NCBI GenBank assembly: GCA_003561835.1
Contig: PWVN01000280.1
Location: forward strand, 1-5,031
Reading direction: 5' to 3'
Length of the DNA: 5,031 nucleotides
Source: Syntrophomonadaceae bacterium
Lineage (GTDB): Bacteria > Bacillota > Dethiobacteria > PWVN01
The position numbers were made by a program, and so were the translations under genes. Numbering within the stretch: position 1 is the stretch's first letter; the number at the start of each line of letters is the position of its first letter. This document shows positions 1-4,582 of this stretch, one piece after another. Under the pieces are notes generated by a model that was not told the DNA's origin, did no database searches, and worked only from the letters and a program-made list of their open reading frames with translations.

Positions 1-574
1 ATAACAGCTCCCGTGCCGTTCCGGCCGTTAGCCCGGCTGCACATGCTGATGACGCAGGCGTACTTGACCAGGTTTTCCCCCGCGGGCCCGATCTGGGCGA
101 TGATGGTATCCGGATCCTCCAGATCCCGGCGGATCAGTTTCTCTGCTTCCCCGGTGACTTTCCCCCACATGGCTTCCGCACTGCGCAGCTCCGCCTCCTC
201 CCCCTGGATGTGCAGGTATACCGGGTGAGGGGCCCGTCCCCGGAAGACGACGGCATCCCAGCCGTTGGCCTTCAAGGGAAAAAGCCTCCCGCCTCGCTGT
301 CCCCTATGGTTCCCGTCAGGGGGCTTTTGGTAGTGATGCACATCCGGTTCAGGCCGCTCATGGGAAGGCCGGTTATGGCCGACACAGCCATGACCAGCAT
401 ATTGTCCGGGGACAGGGGGTCCACCCCCGCCCTCATCTCCTGCAGAATCAGGTAGAGCCCCAGGGCGGAACCCCCGGGGTACTGGCGGAATATTTCCGCC
501 GGCAGGGTCCTGGTCCTCAGGGTTTGACTGGTCAAGTCCACATCCAGGATATGCGCTTCCGGGAAACCGGCCAA
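1..574 (-). pseudogene. Aldehyde:ferredoxin oxidoreductase, N-terminal part, frameshifted, cut by window edge
   Basis: AOR-family enzymes are tungstopterin/[4Fe-4S] proteins that oxidise aldehydes to acids (or the reverse) with ferredoxin. From the TTG at 574 the first 100 residues match the AOR N-terminal domain: ILDVDL at the start, PGGSALGLYL, VDPLSPDN, and NRMCITTKSPLTG (Arg77 aligns with the pterin-binding Arg76 of the Pyrococcus enzyme), then GDSEAGGFFP. A TGA at 274-272 ends this frame. The -1 frame continues at once with LKANGWDAVVFRGRAPHPVY and later IGPAGENLVKYACVI, both AOR-typical, as far as the window edge. Relatives as I recall them read GGFFPAELK here, so about 7 nt seem to be missing: a deletion, an assembly error, or less likely a programmed shift. 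The Fe-S cysteines lie outside the window. The gene sits 91 nt behind the desulfurase-like gene on the same strand with no clear terminator between, so co-transcription is likely. Family assignment is firm; functional status is not. Confidence 0.5.
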
Positions 575-589
575 TGTAATTCCTCCCTC
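575..589 (-). promoter_or_regulatory. Ribosome binding site fixing the TTG start of the AOR gene
   Basis: On the minus strand GAGGGAGGA (589-581) lies 6 nt before a TTG at 574-572. The open frame extends upstream to an ATG at 631, but that ATG has no comparable site, and its 19 extra residues precede the point where AOR proteins normally begin. The TTG start is therefore preferred. Confidence 0.7.
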
Positions 590-665
590 AAAGGTTATTT
601 TTCGGCTGCACCCCCGCAGTCCCCTCTGCATCTTCTCCTATCCCCTTTTCCCTCAAACCCTATCC

Positions 666-2162
666 TTAAACCGAAAGCCTGCGGACCTCCTTCAGAAGCC
701 TTTGGATCTCCGCCTCCGTATTGTAGGGGGAGAGGCCTACCCGGACCAGCCCGCCGTAGCCCTCGAGATTTAAAACCTCCACCAGACGACTGGCATAGAA
801 ATGGCCGTGCCACACGAAAATGCCCTTTTCCCCCAGGGCTGCCGCCACTTCCCCCGAAGGCACGTTCTCCATGGTAAAGGATACGGTGGAGGTGCGGGGA
901 TGGCCCTTGGGGGGGCCGTAAACCTTCACGCCCTTAAGGGCCGCCAACTCCTCCCGCAAATGCTCCGCCAGGGGCTGCTCGTAGGCCTCCATGGCCTTCA
1001 TGCCTGCCACAACCTTCTGCCGCCGCCGGGAAGGGGTTCCCTCCGGGCCCGTCCCCGCTTCCTGTCCCGGCCTCAACCCCCCCGCCACCTCCGGTCCCGG
1101 CTCCCCTCCCGGTCCGCCCCCTTCGTCGTTCCTCTCCAGGCCGAAACGCTCCCCCACATCGGCGATGAATTCCACCGCCTCCCGGGCACCGGCAATCCCC
1201 TCGTGGTTCAGGGTACCCGTTTCAATGCGGTGAGGAATCTCCGCAGACTGGACTTTGAGTCGGTAGGTGGGCAGCTCCCGGTACACTTCTTCCTTCCCGT
1301 AAAGGATGCCCAGGTGGGGCCCGAAAAACTTGTAAGCGGAGCACAGGAGGAAGTCCACCCCCAGATCTTTCACATCAAGGGGGCCGTGAAGGGCATAGTG
1401 GACGGCATCCACCACAGCCAGGGCCCCCGCCTGGTGGGCCAGGCGGGTCATCTCCTTGACATCGCTGACCGTGCCGACGCTGTTGGAGGCGTAGCCGAAG
1501 GCGGCCACCCGGGTCCGCTCCGACAGTTTGGCTGCAAAATCCTCCAGGTCCACGGTGCAGGTCTCGGGGTCGATCCGGGCCTCCCTGACGACATACCCCA
1601 GCTCCTGCAGGTCCTCCCAGGGCCCCCGGTTGGCTTCATGGTCCAGCTGGGTGATGAGGATCTCATTCCGCTTCCCCGGGCCCGGCCTTCTCCCCGGCTT
1701 TCCCCTTCCTCCCCCGGCTGCAGCGGGGCCCTTCCGGTATGCTCCCCCCAATTCTGGGACAAGGTCCCTGTCCCCCTGTCCCACCTCGGCGGTTGCGGGG
1801 CCCTGCCGGTATGCCGCCCCTGATTTTGGGACAAGGTCCCTGTCCCCCCGTCCCAGGGCCAGGGCCAGGCTGAACATGAGGGTGGTGGTGTTCTGGCCGA
1901 AGGAGACCTCCCGGGGGCCGGCGCCGAGAAAATCCGCCAGGGCCAGGCGGGCCTCCTCCACAATCCGGTCGCTTTCCCGGCTGGTGTGAAAAGGGCCCCC
2001 CGCATTGGCGTTGGCCCCGACCAGGTAGGCCACCATGGCATCGAGGACCCGCTGCGGCACCTGGGTGCCTCCGGGGCCGTCGAAGTAGGCCGCCGGCTGC
2101 CCTCCCACCTGGAGGGACAGGGCGGGGAACTGCCTGCGAATGTATTCCACATCGTAATTCAT
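666..2162 (-). CDS. Cysteine desulfurase-like PLP-dependent aminotransferase-fold protein with two in-frame insertions
   Basis: A 498-residue fold-type I PLP enzyme of the class V aminotransferase/NifS-SufS group, closest by eye to the VC1184-like cysteine desulfurase-like branch. Visible landmarks: N-terminal AYFDGPGGTQVP (25-36), His175 in LDHEAN (expected to stack on PLP), Asn227, Asp252 and His255 in VDAVH, and Schiff-base Lys278 in SAYKFFGPH. The C-terminal motif is GIFVWHGHFYA (447-457), where true desulfurases carry the catalytic loop Cys; there is no Cys here, so sulfur transfer from cysteine is doubtful and the substrate is unknown. Two stretches look inserted: residues 106-165, with a duplicated 24-residue unit, and 345-380, rich in Gly, Pro and Glu. 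Removing them leaves about 405 residues, normal for the family. The ATG at 2162 has GGGAGGT 7 nt upstream (2176-2170). First gene of a likely two-gene unit with the AOR. Confidence 0.88.
   Translation of the reverse strand: MNYDVEYIRRQFPALSLQVGGQPAAYFDGPGGTQVPQRVLDAMVAYLVGANANAGGPFHTSRESDRIVEEARLALADFLGAGPREVSFGQNTTTLMFSLALALGRGDRDLVPKSGAAYRQGPATAEVGQGDRDLVPELGGAYRKGPAAAGGGRGKPGRRPGPGKRNEILITQLDHEANRGPWEDLQELGYVVREARIDPETCTVDLEDFAAKLSERTRVAAFGYASNSVGTVSDVKEMTRLAHQAGALAVVDAVHYALHGPLDVKDLGVDFLLCSAYKFFGPHLGILYGKEEVYRELPTYRLKVQSAEIPHRIETGTLNHEGIAGAREAVEFIADVGERFGLERNDEGGGPGGEPGPEVAGGLRPGQEAGTGPEGTPSRRRQKVVAGMKAMEAYEQPLAEHLREELAALKGVKVYGPPKGHPRTSTVSFTMENVPSGEVAAALGEKGIFVWHGHFYASRLVEVLNLEGYGGLVRVGLSPYNTEAEIQRLLKEVRRLSV
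1023..1130 (-). other. Low-complexity Gly/Pro/Glu-rich in-frame insertion in the desulfurase-like gene
   Basis: Codons 345-380 encode a segment made largely of Gly, Pro, Glu and Arg, between EFIADVGERFGLER and KVVAGMKAMEAYEQPL. Relatives normally join these helices with a short link. The DNA is a run of imperfect CCGGGA/GGGACC-type words with no clear period, unlike the 72-nt repeat upstream. It probably forms a flexible surface loop. The insertion boundaries are estimates from remembered family architecture, not from an alignment. Confidence 0.5.
1704..1855. repeat. In-frame tandem pair of REP/MITE-like palindromic units inside the desulfurase-like gene
   Basis: Two copies of a 59-nt block, 1725-1783 and 1797-1855, differ at only a few positions and are offset by exactly 72 nt (24 codons). 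Each ends in an imperfect palindrome: TGGGACA at 1755-1761 pairs with TGTCCCA at 1777-1783 (7 bp). In the second copy TGGGAC at 1827-1832 pairs with GTCCCA at 1850-1855 (6 bp). An inner GGGACA/TGTCCC hairpin with a 7-nt loop is also possible in each. Translated on the minus strand the units read GDRDLVPKSGAAYRQGPATA and GDRDLVPELGGAYRKGPAAA, with no stop. They separate the ALGR and NEILITQLDHEAN segments, which are normally nearly adjacent in the family. I recall similar GGGACA/TGTCCC palindromes dispersed in other clostridial genomes, but cannot verify that here. Confidence 0.8.
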
Positions 2163-2357
2163 GAGCTCGACCTCCCGCTGTTGAAAAGTTAAAAGACGCT
2201 ATGGCTGGCACTATTATAATTCGTACCACCCGCCCCAAAACCCTGCACCCCGGGGCGCAACTTCTTTTCTCTTTTCCAGGAGGAAAACGGCACCGGGGGT
2301 GGAATAACTTATAGCTGTAGGCCCCGGCCCCATTCATATCCGAGGAGGGAGCGACCT
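2163..2357. promoter_or_regulatory. Divergent intergenic region with a shared palindromic -10 candidate
   Basis: This 195-nt gap separates the leftward desulfurase-like gene from the rightward isoprenoid-synthase-like gene. ATTATAAT at 2213-2220 is a perfect palindrome and gives TATAAT on both strands (2215-2220 plus, 2218-2213 minus). No convincing -35 box stands at the right distance on either strand, so the promoter call is weak. If the plus-strand box is used, the leader of the rightward gene would be about 130 nt. That leader could form a CCGGGG/CCCCGG hairpin (2293-2298 with 2322-2327). No coding sequence was seen here. Confidence 0.35.
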
Positions 2358-2360
2358 TTG
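2342..2360 (+). promoter_or_regulatory. Ribosome binding site and TTG start of the isoprenoid-synthase-like gene
   Basis: GAGGAGGGAG (2342-2351) precedes the TTG at 2358-2360 with 8 nt between AGGAGGG and the start. This near-perfect site decides the start, since no ATG or GTG is equally placed. Confidence 0.75.
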
Positions 2361-3287
2361 AAGACCCTGCTGGACAAAGTGTACCTGGATTTCCACGAAA
2401 GTTCCATGCTGGATTTTGATGCCCTCATAACCAGCTACGGCCAGGACAAGTACATGGCAAAATCTTTTTCCATCTTCTCCTACCTCATCGCCCGGGGCTA
2501 CAACGCCTCCACCACCCTGGCGGAAAAGTTTGCCGAGACCATGGAGGCCTTTTTCCTGGCCACCTCCATTCACGATGACATCATCGACTCCCGGGACGAC
2601 GGGGAGCAGGCCTTGAAACAGCATGCCTTGAATGCCCGCATCGTCTTCGGGGACTACTTTTTCATCCAGCTGGCCGTCCACCTGGCGGAAATCATCCAGG
2701 AGATCGATATCAACTTCCGCCAGGCCTTTTTGGATTTCTTCAAGAAAGAAATGGTGGTGGTGGCGGAGAGCCAGCTCATCGACCAACGCATGGCAGGCAA
2801 ACCCTACACCATCGAGGCCTCCCTGCAGCAGGCGGAAGAACGGGGCGGGAGCTGGGGCCGGCTGGTCATGGGCACCGTGTGCCGGGCCCTGGGGGCCCCG
2901 CCCGCCGACATCCGCCTCCTCACCGGGGCCGCCAACGACTTCTTCATCGCCCTCACCATCCTGGACGATCTGCAAGACCTGACGGATGACGTGGCCAACG
3001 GCATCTACAGCCTGGCCCCCTCCCACTATGCGGAGCGAACCGGCACCCTGAAGTACCTGCAGGAGGCCCGGGGAAGCAGGGAAAAGATCAAGAAGGAGCT
3101 GGACAGGACGGGCTCCATCAAGTTTGCCCTCAAGGCCGCCTCCGAGTATGCCACAGCGGCTAACATCAAACTGGACGAGTTTCTGCGAAACAAGGAGGGG
3201 ATGTACTGGTTCCAGATGAAGGCCTTTTTCAACAATACATCCCTGCAGTTAAAAAACATTGGCGGTGGTTTTTTTGCCGACAAATAA
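2358..3287 (+). CDS. Class I isoprenoid synthase-fold protein (polyprenyl synthetase-like, diverged)
   Basis: A 309-residue, mostly alpha-helical protein with both Asp-rich motifs of trans-isoprenyl diphosphate synthases and class I terpene synthases: DDIID at 73-77 (in SIHDDIIDSRDD) and DDLQD at 203-207 (in ILDDLQDLTDD). These bind the Mg2+ ions that hold a prenyl diphosphate. GDYFF at 98-102 matches the GDYL segment of the fold. Chain-elongating enzymes have RRG five residues after the first motif; here that position reads GEQ. The N-terminal GGKRxRP motif for IPP binding is also not recognisable (YMAKSFSIF). The protein keeps the diphosphate-ionising machinery but seems to lack the usual IPP site, so it may be terpene-synthase-like, ComQ-like or an unusual prenyltransferase. 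Its 3' end overlaps the transporter frame by 29 nt, suggesting translational coupling. No membrane segment or signal peptide is seen. The fold is confident; the reaction is unknown. Confidence 0.85.
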   Translation: MKTLLDKVYLDFHESSMLDFDALITSYGQDKYMAKSFSIFSYLIARGYNASTTLAEKFAETMEAFFLATSIHDDIIDSRDDGEQALKQHALNARIVFGDYFFIQLAVHLAEIIQEIDINFRQAFLDFFKKEMVVVAESQLIDQRMAGKPYTIEASLQQAEERGGSWGRLVMGTVCRALGAPPADIRLLTGAANDFFIALTILDDLQDLTDDVANGIYSLAPSHYAERTGTLKYLQEARGSREKIKKELDRTGSIKFALKAASEYATAANIKLDEFLRNKEGMYWFQMKAFFNNTSLQLKNIGGGFFADK

Positions 3288-4335
3288 GAACCGGATAATC
3301 CGGGCCGATACAGCAAAAGATCTGCCGGGCAGCCCCATCCCGGTTGCTCCCGGTGGCGCAAAGAAAGAACCCGCCCGGGAAGCCAAAAACCCGGGGAAAG
3401 ACCTCACACAGGAGGAGGCCCTCGCCCCGGAGCCCCCCGGGGGGAGCCTCAAGCCCATCCTTCTCCTCCTCTTCATCGCCTTTTTGTGGAGCTTGAACGG
3501 CCTCTTCATCAAAATGGTGGACTGGCACCCCCTGGCCATCTCCTCTACCCGGAGCTTTGTGGCCGCCGCCGCCCTCCTCCTTTACTACCGCCGCCTGCGG
3601 CTGAACTGGTCCTACCCCCAGGTGGGCGGGGCTTTCACCTATTCCCTGACCATGGTCTTTTTCGTGGTGGCCAACAAGCTGACCACCGCCGCCAACGCCA
3701 TTTTGCTGCAGTATACGGCCCCGATGTTCGTGGCCCTCCTTTCCTACTGGTTCCTCAAGGAGAGGGTCACCCGCTTCGACTGGCTGGCCACCTTCGCTGT
3801 CATGGGGGGCATGGTCCTCTTCTTCCTGGACGAGCTGACCCTGGGCAGCCTGGGGGGGAACATCCTGGCCATCCTGAGCGGCGTCACCTTCGCCTGCTTC
3901 AACCTTTTCATGCGCAAGCAGAAGGAAGGCTCCCCCGTGGAATCCGTCATCCTGGGGAGCGTGATCACCGTCTTCATCGGCCTGCCCCTCTTCTTCCTGG
4001 CGGGTCCGCCCATCGGCGCCTTCAGCTGGCCGGCCATGGCCCTCATGGGCCTTTTCATGGCCCTGTCCTTCATCATCTATTCCCAGGTTATCCGTCATAT
4101 ACGGGCCATCGAAGCCGTCCTGGTCCTGATCCTGGAGCCCCTGCTGAACCCGGTATGGGTGTTCCTCATCATGGGGGAGAGGCCCGGTCCCTGGTCCCTG
4201 GTGGGCGGGGCCGTTATCGTGGGCTCCGTCGCCCTCCGGGGGATGACATCCGCCCGGCGCATCCCCCTGCGAAAACCTCCGGGCCAATCTCCGGCATCTC
4301 CGGCCCCGGCCGGGCCGGCAGGAAAAATTTCTTGA
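3259..4335 (+). CDS. EamA/DMT-superfamily transporter, ten predicted membrane helices
   Basis: A drug/metabolite transporter of up to 358 residues made of two EamA repeats, roughly residues 66-190 and 199-327. Hydrophobic segments are about 66-86, 91-110, 122-138, 143-166, 172-190, 200-218, 228-247, 257-276, 284-304 and 312-326. Typical EamA signatures are AANAILLQYTAPMFVALLSY with LKERVT at the end of repeat one, and EAVLVLILEPLLNPVWVFLI with MGERP in repeat two. Members export amino acids, nucleosides or other small metabolites; nothing here identifies the substrate. The start is uncertain: TTG 3259, GTG 3265 and TTG 3274 are all in frame and none has a good ribosome binding site, so expression probably depends on coupling to the overlapping upstream gene. 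All give a charged, Pro-rich cytoplasmic extension of about 60 residues before helix 1, unusual for the family. The TGA stop (4333-4335) lies inside the -35 box of the next transcription unit. Confidence 0.9.
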   Translation: MAVVFLPTNKNRIIRADTAKDLPGSPIPVAPGGAKKEPAREAKNPGKDLTQEEALAPEPPGGSLKPILLLLFIAFLWSLNGLFIKMVDWHPLAISSTRSFVAAAALLLYYRRLRLNWSYPQVGGAFTYSLTMVFFVVANKLTTAANAILLQYTAPMFVALLSYWFLKERVTRFDWLATFAVMGGMVLFFLDELTLGSLGGNILAILSGVTFACFNLFMRKQKEGSPVESVILGSVITVFIGLPLFFLAGPPIGAFSWPAMALMGLFMALSFIIYSQVIRHIRAIEAVLVLILEPLLNPVWVFLIMGERPGPWSLVGGAVIVGSVALRGMTSARRIPLRKPPGQSPASPAPAGPAGKIS

Positions 4336-4360
4336 CAAACCTTCCTTGCCCTGCTATAAT
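4332..4360 (+). promoter_or_regulatory. Consensus sigma-A promoter with extended -10
   Basis: TTGACA (4332-4337) and TATAAT (4355-4360) both match the housekeeping consensus 6/6 with the optimal 17-nt spacer, and TGC just before the -10 makes it an extended -10. Transcription should start near 4367-4370. This gives an untranslated leader of about 215 nt holding the riboswitch. Such a strong promoter suggests that control is exerted mainly by the leader RNA. The -35 box contains the stop codon of the preceding transporter. Confidence 0.92.
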
Positions 4361-4377
4361 TTACCTTGTATAGGTAT

Positions 4378-4404
4378 AAGTACCGGTTTGTACTTCAAAA
4401 GTAC
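4378..4404 (+). repeat. Nested inverted repeat in the 5' leader
   Basis: AAGTAC (4378-4383), GTACTT (4390-4395) and AAGTAC (4399-4404) allow the middle copy to pair with either flank: a 6-bp stem with a 6-nt loop upstream or a 3-nt loop downstream. It falls just after the expected transcription start, before the riboswitch. It could be a 5' stabilising hairpin or an operator-like site; the function is unknown. Confidence 0.4.
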
Positions 4405-4443
4405 AGCCGCACAGCCAAATAATGAGGAAAGGTAATCCCTGAC

Positions 4444-4531
4444 CGACAAAGGCAAACCTTCCGAAAGGAAGGGACGCAAAGCCATGGGTCTACTCCCGCT
4501 TCAGGCGGGCACGATCGCCAGGCTGCCGAAA
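4444..4531 (+). promoter_or_regulatory. GEMM-I (cyclic di-GMP-I) riboswitch aptamer
   Basis: The GEMM-I core is recognisable by sequence and fold. GGCAAACC (4451-4458) opens the first hairpin: CCTTCC (4457-4462), a GAAA tetraloop (4463-4466) and GGAAGG (4467-4472), followed by the conserved GGGACGCAAAGCC (4471-4483), whose GCC pairs with GGC at 4451-4453. A second arm starts with GGGTCTA (4486-4492), has a CCCGC/GCGGG tip (4495-4499 with 4505-4509), and returns through GATCGCCAGG to the conserved CTGCCGAA (4523-4530). The class binds cyclic di-GMP; some variants bind cyclic AMP-GMP. By my alignment the discriminating base (position 20 in the Vibrio Vc2 aptamer) is a G, favouring cyclic di-GMP. 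It lies on the leader of a strong promoter and controls the lipoprotein gene at 4583. Confidence 0.9.
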
Positions 4532-4555
4532 CAGGTGCTTTTGTTTTCGGCGTCG

Positions 4556-4582
4556 GTCCCTCAAAAAACAGGAGGGACTATT
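4556..4582 (+). promoter_or_regulatory. Shine-Dalgarno-sequestering hairpin: expression platform of the riboswitch
   Basis: GTCCCTC (4556-4562) pairs perfectly with GAGGGAC (4572-4578) across a 9-nt A-rich loop. The 3' arm contains most of the AGGAGGG ribosome binding site (4570-4576), 6 nt before the TTG start at 4583, so folding would hide it. The first three bases of the 5' arm also belong to GTCGGTC (4552-4558), which can pair with GACCGAC (4441-4447) around the aptamer; the two helices exclude each other. TATTTTGTTT follows the stem, so it could also act as a weak intrinsic terminator, but its overlap with the start site favours translational control. Confidence 0.65.

Noticed and set aside
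408..422. GGGGACAGGGGG resembling the palindromic repeat at 1704-1855
   Set aside because: It encodes the conserved AOR segment VDPLSPDN and has no inverted partner, so it is coding coincidence.
575..665. Terminator between the desulfurase-like gene and the AOR gene
   Set aside because: Only a 4-bp CTGC/GCAG stem is present on the minus strand and no T-run follows, so co-transcription is more likely.
801..1823. A 340-codon plus-strand open frame
   Set aside because: It lies wholly antisense to the desulfurase-like gene, whose protein shows clear PLP-enzyme motifs. The plus-strand product is low-complexity Gly/Pro/His/Arg text typical of GC-rich shadow frames.
3229..4338. A 369-codon minus-strand open frame
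   Set aside because: It is antisense to the EamA transporter and its translation is Gly/Glu/His-rich without any recognisable domain.
4423..4443. A six-codon ATG frame just before the aptamer
   Set aside because: It has no ribosome binding site, and its end overlaps the candidate closing helix; nothing supports translation.
4446..4452. Possible cyclic AMP-GMP (GEMM-Ib) variant because AAA precedes GGCAAACC
   Set aside because: Aligning from memory with the Vc2 aptamer puts G, not A, at the specificity position under the numberings consistent with its known contacts. A covariance model should settle it.
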